From Pseudoalteromonas sp. 3D05 (GTDB lineage: Bacteria > Pseudomonadota > Gammaproteobacteria > Enterobacterales > Alteromonadaceae), in NCBI RefSeq assembly GCF_002723455.1, contig NZ_PDUS01000018.1, positions 34,413-98,412 of the forward strand: 64,000 nucleotides of DNA, written 5' to 3'. The notes under the pieces are model-generated. The model ran no database searches, was not told the origin of the DNA, and worked only from the letters and a program-made list of their open reading frames with translations. Each line of letters starts with the position of its first letter. The first letter of the stretch is position 1. Positions 57,353-64,000 of the stretch are shown in pieces. The translations under genes were made by a program, and so were the position numbers.

Positions 57353-57392
57353 AAGACCCACATTAAACTACAAAAATAATGACTTCTATCAA

Positions 57393-57408
57393 TGCATGAT
57401 TAGTGCCA
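57393..57408 (-). promoter_or_regulatory. Sigma-54 promoter before flgP
   Basis: Reverse strand TGGCACTAATCATGCA: TGGCAC exact, -12 block ATGCA with one mismatch, GG-N10-GC exact. About 42 bases before the flgP ATG. Confidence 0.7.
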
Positions 57409-57433
57409 TGATATATTCACACCTTGTAACTAT

Positions 57434-57449
57434 TGGTATATTCCTTGCG
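57434..57449 (+). promoter_or_regulatory. Sigma-54-like element before flgT
   Basis: Forward strand TGGTATATTCCTTGCG: GG-N10-GC and TTGC are right, the -24 block is weak. About 45 bases before the flgT ATG. Confidence 0.5.
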
Positions 57450-57491
57450 TATGTAAGTTAATTGAAAAATACATTAGCGTGGAATCTAGCG

Positions 57492-58682
57492 ATGAACAAA
57501 CTTTTAAACTGTGCCCTTAGTGCGGCTACATGGCTTACCTTATGTGTAAGCTCAGCGTCCTATGCACAATGGTTTGAGTCCACAGGTCATGCAAACATTC
57601 AAAATGACGACATTTCACGAGCTAAGTCAGTTGCAATAAAAGATGCGATAACTCAAGCGCTGGTTTTTTCGGGAGCCCGCGTAACCTCTATGCAAACCTT
57701 GGTCGATGGCGTTCTCACCCAAGACCAACTAAAAATAAACAGCCATGGTGAAATTCAAAAAATTGAAATGATCAGTGAAGACCGCCGTGGTGATCAATTT
57801 GCTGTCACCCTACGGTTAGACATATTTCCGCAACAGGAACAGTGTCCAGCAAGCAGTTTTAATAAGTTTGTAGCTATCACCCAAACGCAACTCAAGCACC
57901 GTGAACAAGCCAAACTGGGTCAAATTTTTGACATTAGCAAAGCAAGCAGCGAAAACTTATATAAAACACTGAGTAATTCGCCTATCAGTACACGCCCTAC
58001 TGCGTATTTTAACTTTCCAATTCGCGTTGGTGAGTTTTTTACACAACAATACGATTACAGCAATGCTTTACTTGAAGAGATTGCCACACGCAGCAACTCG
58101 CAATACGTATTATTAAGCCAGCTTGTGGATATATCGAATAGTGAAAAACTCAATAACGATTATGCTTTTTGGCAAGATGAAAGTTACCAACGCGCTTACA
58201 ACATCGACTTTGTATTATTTGATGGCACCACATACGAACGCCTATGGCAAAAAAGCTATCGCGGAAAAGGTATTTGGCCATTTGAAAAAACAGACCGTAT
58301 CGATGTATACAGCGAAAACTTTTGGGGATCTGACTACGGACAAACCATAACAGATATAAACCAAACACTCAGCTACGATTTACAAGCTGCCATGGCCTGC
58401 CTAGAAACCCAAGGCAAAATACTGCATATTGAAAACGATAAATTGGTTATTAATTTAGGTAAAGCACACGGCATAGAAAAAGGCCAAATACTAAACGTAG
58501 CCCACCACAATTACTTAACGGATGCCGCGGGTAATAAAATGCCAAACATGATTACCACACTCAATCAGGTTCAAATTCAGCAGGTTTATCAGCAAAGCGC
58601 TATTGCACAAAGTATTGATAAACAACCACTGCCTAATATTCAAATAAACGATGTTGTTGAACTGGCTAATCTAGCGCTTTAG
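57492..58682 (+). CDS. flgT: Flagellar H-ring protein FlgT
   Basis: A 396-residue periplasmic protein of the Vibrio-type H ring, needed for T- and outer-ring assembly. Signal peptide from ATG 57492 is MNKLLNCALSAATWLTLCVS followed by an SASYAQ cleavage region. The body has AVAIKDAITQALVFSGARV-like FlgT N-terminal features and a C-terminal SH3-like part (INLGKAHGIEKGQILNVAHH). The TTG start at 57462 is less likely. Its end overlaps oxyR. Confidence 0.88.
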   Translation: MNKLLNCALSAATWLTLCVSSASYAQWFESTGHANIQNDDISRAKSVAIKDAITQALVFSGARVTSMQTLVDGVLTQDQLKINSHGEIQKIEMISEDRRGDQFAVTLRLDIFPQQEQCPASSFNKFVAITQTQLKHREQAKLGQIFDISKASSENLYKTLSNSPISTRPTAYFNFPIRVGEFFTQQYDYSNALLEEIATRSNSQYVLLSQLVDISNSEKLNNDYAFWQDESYQRAYNIDFVLFDGTTYERLWQKSYRGKGIWPFEKTDRIDVYSENFWGSDYGQTITDINQTLSYDLQAAMACLETQGKILHIENDKLVINLGKAHGIEKGQILNVAHHNYLTDAAGNKMPNMITTLNQVQIQQVYQQSAIAQSIDKQPLPNIQINDVVELANLAL

Positions 58683-59568
58683 TTAGTTGCTGGCACAAAA
58701 CAGGGTGTTCGCTTAGCCATTTAGCTAATAATTCAACACCAGCTAAATGTGGGTAGTGCTTACGAGATGCCATCACAACCGAACGTTGTTGAGTCGGAAA
58801 GATGGGTAAGTAAGCAATGCCTGTGCGATCGACACACGCAAGCTTTGGCACAAACGTTACACCATCATCCATTGCCACTAATGCCAGTAATGTTTCTAAA
58901 CTATTGCCTTGATACTCACTAGAAACATCAACCCCAGCTGCAAAGCAAAATTGTTGCGCCTGATCTTTAAAGCAGTGCCCATCACTAAGCATTAATAAGT
59001 TACATGCTTTTAACTCATTTAGCGCTATTTTACCGCGCTTAGCCAACTTGTTTTGCAATGACAAAGCCACTAAAAAATCTTCTTTGTATAAATTAACCGT
59101 ATGATAAAGCTTAAGTTCAGGCACATCTGCTAATATCGCAATATCAACTTCACCACTATCAAGCGCGGCTAAGATAGTGTGAGTTTGCATTTCAACAAAA
59201 GTGAACTGGCTCTCGGCAAATGCTTCTTTCATTGAGGTAAGTAACGTGGGTAACAAATAAGGGGCAATAGTTGGGATTATTCCTATTTTTACCCTACCTT
59301 GTAATGGTGTATCAGATGTTGCCGCCTGCTCTTTTAAAATTTTAGCCTGCTCTAGCACTAACTCAACTTGCGGCAACAAACGTTCACCGTGTGTAGTTAG
59401 GGTAACTTGCTTGGTAGAACGGTCAAATAAGGTTACGCCAAGCTCTTGTTCTAGTTTTTTGATTTGCCCGCTTAACGTAGGCTGGCTAACAAAACATGCA
59501 TCAGCCGCTTTACGAAAATGTTTGAAGTGAGCAACCGCTTTAACATATTCAAGATCTTTTAAATTCAT
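58666..59568 (-). CDS. oxyR: Hydrogen peroxide-sensing LysR-type regulator OxyR
   Basis: A 300-residue LysR regulator. The N-terminal helix-turn-helix is FRKAADACFVSQPTLSGQI. The redox cysteines of OxyR are conserved at Cys199 and Cys208 (LMLSDGHCFKDQAQQFCFAAG, in two pieces), at the same numbers as in E. coli. It is divergent from prx-grx and overlaps the flgT end by 17 bases. Confidence 0.93.
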   Translation of the reverse strand: MNLKDLEYVKAVAHFKHFRKAADACFVSQPTLSGQIKKLEQELGVTLFDRSTKQVTLTTHGERLLPQVELVLEQAKILKEQAATSDTPLQGRVKIGIIPTIAPYLLPTLLTSMKEAFAESQFTFVEMQTHTILAALDSGEVDIAILADVPELKLYHTVNLYKEDFLVALSLQNKLAKRGKIALNELKACNLLMLSDGHCFKDQAQQFCFAAGVDVSSEYQGNSLETLLALVAMDDGVTFVPKLACVDRTGIAYLPIFPTQQRSVVMASRKHYPHLAGVELLAKWLSEHPVLCQQLTKALD

Positions 59569-59579
59569 AACACGCCTTA

Positions 59580-59600
59580 ATGATAGTTAATACCTATCAT
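59580..59600. promoter_or_regulatory. OxyR-type operator between oxyR and prx-grx
   Basis: ATGATAG-N7-CTATCAT is a perfect dyad containing the OxyR half-site ATAG-N7-CTAT at 59583-59597. It lies 12 bases before oxyR and 80 before prx-grx, and could repress the one and activate the other. Confidence 0.75.
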
Positions 59601-59679
59601 ATTAATACAAACAAACGATTGGAGCTATTATAACTTTCACGACATAATGGCTATCAACAAATCAAGAGGAACTAAAAAC

Positions 59680-60408
59680 ATGTTAAACAATATTGAAGGT
59701 CAAACAATTCCACAAGTTACATTCGCAACTCGCGTAAACGATGAATGGAAATCAGTTACATCGGATGACATTTTTAAAGGTAAAACTGTCGTTGTGTTTT
59801 CACTACCAGGTGCATTTACACCAACGTGTTCATCAACTCACTTACCACGCTATAACGAGCTTGCGGGTGTACTAAAGCAAAACGGCGTTGATGACATAGT
59901 ATGTGTATCAGTAAACGACACCTTTGTAATGAACGCATGGGCCCAAAACCAAGAAGCACAAAACATCACTTTATTGCCCGATGGTAACGGTGAATTTACT
60001 GACGGCATGGGCATGTTAGTAGACAAAAATGATCTAGGCTTTGGCAAACGCAGCTGGCGCTATTCAATGCTGGTTAAAGACGGCGTGATTGACAAAATGT
60101 TCATCGAACCAGACTTACCAGGCGACCCGTTTGAAGTGTCTGACGCTGATACCATGCTAGATTACATCAACCCTGAGCAAGTAAAGCCTGAAGCTGTAAG
60201 CATCTTTACTAAACCAGGTTGCCCGTTCTGTTCAAAAGCAAAGGCATTACTTGAAGAAAAAGGCCTCGTGTTTGAAGAAATCACTATGGGTGCAGGTGCA
60301 TCACTAACAAGCCTTAAAGCTATTTCAGGCCGCGAGACCGTACCACAAGTATTTATCGGCGGAAAACACATTGGTGGCTCTGACGATTTAGAAAAATACT
60401 TTGCTTAA
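59680..60408 (+). CDS. Hybrid peroxiredoxin-glutaredoxin
   Basis: A 242-residue glutathione-dependent peroxidase. Residues 1-165 are a Prx5-type domain with peroxidatic Cys50 in PGAFTPTCSSTH; residues 170-242 are a glutaredoxin with CPFC (181-184). ATG 59680 follows AGAGG; the longer start at 59647 is less likely. It is an OxyR-regulated gene in related species. Confidence 0.95.
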   Translation: MLNNIEGQTIPQVTFATRVNDEWKSVTSDDIFKGKTVVVFSLPGAFTPTCSSTHLPRYNELAGVLKQNGVDDIVCVSVNDTFVMNAWAQNQEAQNITLLPDGNGEFTDGMGMLVDKNDLGFGKRSWRYSMLVKDGVIDKMFIEPDLPGDPFEVSDADTMLDYINPEQVKPEAVSIFTKPGCPFCSKAKALLEEKGLVFEEITMGAGASLTSLKAISGRETVPQVFIGGKHIGGSDDLEKYFA

Positions 60409-60433
60409 TTAAGTAATCATTTAAGCACATAAT

Positions 60434-60460
60434 TAGGGGCATTCATGCCCCTACTTTCAC
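60434..60460 (+). terminator. Probable terminator of prx-grx
   Basis: TAGGGGCA and TGCCCCTA form an 8-base stem with a 4-base loop (60434-60453). Only a weak run CTTTC follows, so the call is moderate. It is 26 bases after the prx-grx stop. Confidence 0.55.
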
Positions 60461-60538
60461 CCTTTAACGTACCCATTTTATTAACTTATTTTGAAAGCCA
60501 GTTTTTTAATAAAATTGGTATCACACAAGGACACCACG

Positions 60539-61987
60539 ATGAAAGAATTAACCACAGATGTTGTTGTAATTGGTGCCGGTACAGCAGGCTTAAGCGCATA
60601 CCGTAACGCAAAGCAACACACGCCTAACGTACTAATGATTGAAGCAGGCCAATATGGCACAACATGTGCCCGTGTAGGTTGTATGCCTAGTAAACTATTA
60701 ATTGCTGCAGCTGAGGCTGCTCACTCAATCGAAACCGCACCCGCTTTTGGTGTACACAGCTCAAAACCTACAATCAACGGCGTTGAAGTCATGGCGCGCG
60801 TACGTAATGAACGTGACCGTTTTGTTGGCTTTGTTGTTGAGGCCGTCGATGACATCCCCAGCGAAGATAAAATTCGTGGCTATGCAACGTTTTTGGATAC
60901 CAACCGAGTTCAAATTGACGACCACACAATAATCACTGCCACGCGTTTTGTTATTGCTACAGGTTCGCGCCCAGCATACCCTGGCGCCTTTAATAACTTT
61001 GGCGATAGGCTCATCATCAACGACGACGTATTTGATTGGCAAGACCTACCAGAATCCGTTGCCGTGTTTGGCCCCGGCGTTATTGGCCTCGAAATAGGCC
61101 AAGCATTACACCGCTTAGGCGTTAAGGTAAAGCTATTTGGTGTAGGCGGCGCAATAGGCCCCATTACCGACCCTGTTATTAAAGATTATGCTAATACTGT
61201 ATTCGCTGAAGAGTTTTTTGTTGATACCGACTCAAACGTTTCTGACATGAAAAAAGTGGGCGATAAAGCACAACTTACCTTTGAAGATAAAAACGGTCAA
61301 AAGCACACAGAACAATTTGATTATGTACTAGCTGCCACTGGTCGCATACCAAACACTGACAAGCTCGGCCTCGAAAACACAGGCATTAAACTTGATGAAC
61401 GCGGCGTGCCTGTTGCTCACAAGTACACCATGCAATGTGGCGATTCAAATATATTTATTGCCGGGGATGCCAGTAATATGATCCCACTTTTACACGAGGC
61501 AAGCGACCAAGGTACTATCGCAGGGCAAAATGCGGGGCGTTTTCCTCATGTTCAAACTGGCCTGCGCCGTGCGCCTATCTCCGCTGTATTTAGCGACCCA
61601 CAAATTGCCATGGTAGGTGAAAGCTATAAACAAATAACACAGCGATTAGGTGATTGTGGTTGCTTTGAAGTCGGTGAAGTAAGCTTTGAAAACCAAGGCC
61701 GAAGCCGTGTAATGTTAAAAAACAAAGGTCATATGCGTGTATATGCAGAGCAAGGCACTGGTTTATTTATCGGCGCAGAGTTCATAGGCCCACAAGCAGA
61801 GCACATAGCCCACCTATTAGCATGGGCAGTACAAAACAAAATGACCGTACCGCAAATGCTTGATATGCCATTTTATCACCCTGTGATTGAAGAAGGCCTG
61901 CGCACTGCCCTTCGTGATTTAAACGCCAAACTTAAATTTGGCCCAGAAATCATTAACCACTGTATGGAGTGTGGCCCAGGCGCTTAG
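60539..61987 (+). CDS. Dihydrolipoamide dehydrogenase-type flavoprotein
   Basis: A 482-residue pyridine nucleotide-disulfide oxidoreductase. It has the FAD loop VVVIGAGTAGLSAY, the redox-active disulfide CARVGC near residue 45 and the C-terminal FYHPVIEEGLRTAL with the active-site His-Glu. ATG 60539 follows AAGGA; a TTG at 60491 would lengthen it. No 2-oxoacid dehydrogenase genes are adjacent, so a thiol-reducing role beside prx-grx is more likely than E3 of the central complexes. Confidence 0.85.
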   Translation: MKELTTDVVVIGAGTAGLSAYRNAKQHTPNVLMIEAGQYGTTCARVGCMPSKLLIAAAEAAHSIETAPAFGVHSSKPTINGVEVMARVRNERDRFVGFVVEAVDDIPSEDKIRGYATFLDTNRVQIDDHTIITATRFVIATGSRPAYPGAFNNFGDRLIINDDVFDWQDLPESVAVFGPGVIGLEIGQALHRLGVKVKLFGVGGAIGPITDPVIKDYANTVFAEEFFVDTDSNVSDMKKVGDKAQLTFEDKNGQKHTEQFDYVLAATGRIPNTDKLGLENTGIKLDERGVPVAHKYTMQCGDSNIFIAGDASNMIPLLHEASDQGTIAGQNAGRFPHVQTGLRRAPISAVFSDPQIAMVGESYKQITQRLGDCGCFEVGEVSFENQGRSRVMLKNKGHMRVYAEQGTGLFIGAEFIGPQAEHIAHLLAWAVQNKMTVPQMLDMPFYHPVIEEGLRTALRDLNAKLKFGPEIINHCMECGPGA

Positions 61988-62020
61988 GGTTTAAATCGTT
62001 AAAATAGAATACGCACACCA

Positions 62021-62050
62021 AAAAGGAAGCCTCAGCTTCCTTTTTTATTT
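62021..62050. terminator. Bidirectional terminator between the flavoprotein and cupin genes
   Basis: GGAAGC and GCTTCC around CTCA, preceded by AAAA and followed by TTTTTT on the forward strand; the reverse strand also has TTTT after the stem. It serves both convergent genes. Confidence 0.85.
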
Positions 62051-62076
62051 AACAATACCGTACTTGCCATAGTATG

Positions 62077-62421
62077 TTAAACAAGCACCTTATCACCATG
62101 ACTTGGCGGGGTTGAGGTAACAATAAACTCAAGATCAACATCGCCATAATTACATAGCTGATGAACAACTCCCGCGGGCACATGCAACCCCTGCTGAGCG
62201 TTTAATACATGAGTCACTGAGTCGACTATTAAAGTAGCCTGCCCACTGAGCACAAAAAAGAATTGCTCTGCTATATTGTGCTTATGTACTTGTTCACACG
62301 CCCCACTCGGCACCCGCTCCTGAATAACACTCAACTGCTCACTTTTAACCAAATGCCAGCCATCGCAATTATCGCCCCAGTTATAATGTTCAGCGTTATC
62401 TACTGAAATAGGCCTTGCCAT
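62077..62421 (-). CDS. Small cupin-domain protein
   Basis: A 114-residue single-cupin protein. It has the two cupin motifs: KHNIAEQFFFVLSG with His and Glu metal ligands, and VPAGVVHQLCNYGD with the second His. No second domain. Role unknown; may be a sugar isomerase-like or sensor protein. Confidence 0.8.
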   Translation of the reverse strand: MARPISVDNAEHYNWGDNCDGWHLVKSEQLSVIQERVPSGACEQVHKHNIAEQFFFVLSGQATLIVDSVTHVLNAQQGLHVPAGVVHQLCNYGDVDLEFIVTSTPPSHGDKVLV

Positions 62422-62726
62422 ATCTTAGTCATCCCTTAAAAAATATTGTGCAACACGATAAAACATCGCAGTTGAAAATAGTAGTAAATTTAGCTCATAC
62501 AACACAACCACAGCTATTGCGCATAGAAATGTAAAACAGAGGATGTGAAGATAAAGAACACAACTAAAATTAAACGAATTAGTTTCGTTTAATCAATGAT
62601 TGTAGGTCAACTAAAGTTATGATATCTGAAGTCAGGATTTGACCCCTTAGGTTCATTTTGTGCCACAACCCATTTCCCCATATTTAAAGTTAAGCGTATA
62701 AATGACAATAAAAGTGAGGCCAAACT
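62422..62726. other. Intergenic region with a repeat relic before the SIR2 gene
   Basis: About 305 bases without a gene. It holds the hairpin at 62569-62593 and the dyad GTCAGGATTTGACCCC at 62631-62646, which resembles the GGGGTCA-type ends of REP/transposase elements seen near genome islands. This resemblance is from memory and weak. Confidence 0.5.
62569..62593 (-). terminator. Possible terminator of the SIR2 gene
   Basis: ATTAAACGAA and TTCGTTTAAT form a 10-base A/T-rich stem with a 5-base loop; the reverse strand then reads TTTTAG. It is about 130 bases after the SIR2 gene stop. Confidence 0.45.
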
Positions 62727-64000
62727 TTAAAACTTATATCTCTTTGAGTATTTTAACTGGTCATAAACACAAACTAGTTTTACAAAGTTACTTTTATTAT
62801 TTGAATTGAGGTCGGAATCTACGAGTACTTTCAGTATATTCTGAAACTCTATAAGATCCATCTTTTCAGGTGGTACAAATACAGCCATTCTGAGAAATAG
62901 GTTAGTATCAACCGACTTATATAATTCAGAAATACCCTCAATCACCTCATCAATTTTCTTTGAGCGTTCACGTTCACTCTCAGAACCATAACGGTCTATG
63001 CTGTAGCCAACCCTAGTTTTTAGTCTTGCACATAAGCCCTCACAATTAACAGTACCATCTTCGCCTATTCTTCCCGACTGGTTTAAATATTTAAATATTG
63101 GCATATTAATTTGAGAACTCTTTAAAAGATTAGGGAAAACTGTTTCCAAAATTGTATTAGGGTCATAGTCACCATTATCAAAGATTATATCTCTTATAAT
63201 ATCTTCTCGGTTCAGACCAATCATTCCTCGAGCCGCAACTTCTGCGGATTTCTTAACCTGATTGATAGCACCATATCCGACAACAAACTCTGGAGTACCT
63301 TCATTATTGTCTAAGTCATTTGCTTCTTTTACATATAGTTGTCCTTTGGGATCGTTGGTGATGACTAGATCGTATAACTCATCTTTAATTCGTCTAAAAA
63401 TATGTGCTGGTATACGCCTTTTAACTTCAGATAAAACCTCAAAAATTGGCTTATAGCACTCTGCTCTGATTAATTTCACAGGTAATGTTTTTAATATTAT
63501 TGACTCAGTTATTACTGGCTCTTCAATGCCCGGTGAAAACTCGACGAAAATAATATTTTCTCTTAATGTCCCCATTTTATCAGCTGGAAAACACTTAACT
63601 ATCTCTTCCAGTATTTCTAAAATATGAGGATCTGTTAATGAATAACCTAGAAAAATAATTGGATGCTCTATGAATATAGTAAGTAATTTTGAAGATAAAT
63701 AAGGATTTTTTTTTCTAAACTTTCCGTAGTCTTCAGCAGTTAAAACCAAACTATTTGGCTCTTGAGAGCAACCATGAATTTTATATATTTCAGCAACGCC
63801 ATGGTTACGACTAGAAAACAATCCATCTTGACCAATAAAGACTGAAAAATCTTTAAAAGTTTCTTCTAGTAAATGATCCCAGTTAGTAGTTATAACACCA
63901 TCAATTTTGCTAGATGCTAGAAGCTGAACTTCCTCTCGGTACTCATCTAGAATATTTTCATGAATAGAGCTTAAGTAATCTGTAGTGGTCAATAAAATTT
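62727..64000 (-). CDS. SIR2-domain protein, 5' end cut by the window
   Basis: About 424 residues visible, still open at the window edge. The N-terminal part is a SIR2-like NAD-binding domain: GVITTNWDHLLEETF, YKIHGCSQEPNS, VLTAEDYGKF and IIFLGYSLTDPHI. The C-terminal 220 residues are unassigned. The glycine-rich NAD loop that normally opens the domain would lie beyond 64000. Stand-alone SIR2 proteins of this kind deplete NAD in anti-phage systems such as Thoeris or DSR; partners are not visible here. Confidence 0.75.
   Translation of the reverse strand, partial: ILLTTTDYLSSIHENILDEYREEVQLLASSKIDGVITTNWDHLLEETFKDFSVFIGQDGLFSSRNHGVAEIYKIHGCSQEPNSLVLTAEDYGKFRKKNPYLSSKLLTIFIEHPIIFLGYSLTDPHILEILEEIVKCFPADKMGTLRENIIFVEFSPGIEEPVITESIILKTLPVKLIRAECYKPIFEVLSEVKRRIPAHIFRRIKDELYDLVITNDPKGQLYVKEANDLDNNEGTPEFVVGYGAINQVKKSAEVAARGMIGLNREDIIRDIIFDNGDYDPNTILETVFPNLLKSSQINMPIFKYLNQSGRIGEDGTVNCEGLCARLKTRVGYSIDRYGSESERERSKKIDEVIEGISELYKSVDTNLFLRMAVFVPPEKMDLIEFQNILKVLVDSDLNSNNKSNFVKLVCVYDQLKYSKRYKF

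Noticed and set aside
60539..61987. E3 partner for the orphan E1 pair at 14642-16640.
   Set aside because: It is over 44 kb away beside oxidative-stress genes, with no E2 in between.

Overview
The window looks like a low-GC, Gram-negative, polar-flagellated marine gammaproteobacterium, most likely Pseudoalteromonas or a close Alteromonadales relative. Grounds: a Vibrio-type flagellar layout (flgT, flgP, flgA-flgM-flgN, cheV-cheR-flgBCDEFGHIJKL, tandem flagellins, flaG-fliD-fliS), paired sigma-54 (GG-N10-GC) and sigma-28 (TAAA-N15-GCCGATAA) promoters, and a peroxiredoxin-glutaredoxin hybrid beside oxyR. This is inference from gene content; no species marker is present.

Positions 1-148 hold the start of a divergent flagellin-like gene. 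Positions 345-35765 are a roughly 35 kb accessory island of sugar and acyl-group genes lying between flagellin-type genes. It has four blocks. (a) A + strand block, pseB-pseC-oxidoreductase, begins behind a strong sigma-54 type promoter. (b) A - strand block reads pseI, FkbM methyltransferase, acyl carrier protein, a PseG-acyltransferase fusion, and an acyl-adenylating ligase. (c) A long + strand block (9347-30293) of tightly spaced or overlapping genes carries an SpsF-like nucleotidyltransferase, several NAD-dependent epimerase-type proteins, a GmhA-like SIS protein, a putative glycosyltransferase, methyltransferases, an E1 alpha/beta pair, a split transketolase, a radical SAM/SPASM protein, a zinc-type dehydrogenase, a dioxygenase-like protein, a reversed HldE-like fusion, a sugar nucleotidyltransferase, a second adenylating enzyme with carrier protein, a cysteine-cluster protein and an AAC(3)-fold acetyltransferase. 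(d) A - strand block (35765-30275) carries the Maf flagellin glycosyltransferase, a DUF4910-type protein, a methyltransferase and an FAD oxidoreductase, directly behind fliD-fliS-fliT.

Read together, the island probably makes a CMP-pseudaminic acid-type sugar, decorates it with an unusual acyl or carbon-branched substituent, and attaches it to flagellin through Maf. The PseB, PseC, PseG, PseI and Maf assignments are solid. The chemistry of the large + strand block is not one I recognise and is the most novel part of the window.

Positions 35775-58682 are a nearly complete set of filament, hook, rod, ring and export-chaperone genes, with chemotaxis genes cheV and cheR. Three full flagellin genes lie in tandem. 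Sigma-54 elements precede flgB, flgF, flgJ and flgP, with weaker ones before flgA and flgT. Sigma-28 elements precede two flagellins and flgM.

Positions 58666-62421 are core oxidative-stress genes: oxyR, divergent prx-grx with an OxyR-like operator between them, a dihydrolipoamide dehydrogenase-type flavoprotein, and a small cupin. The window ends in a SIR2-domain gene cut by the edge, possibly the start of a defence locus.
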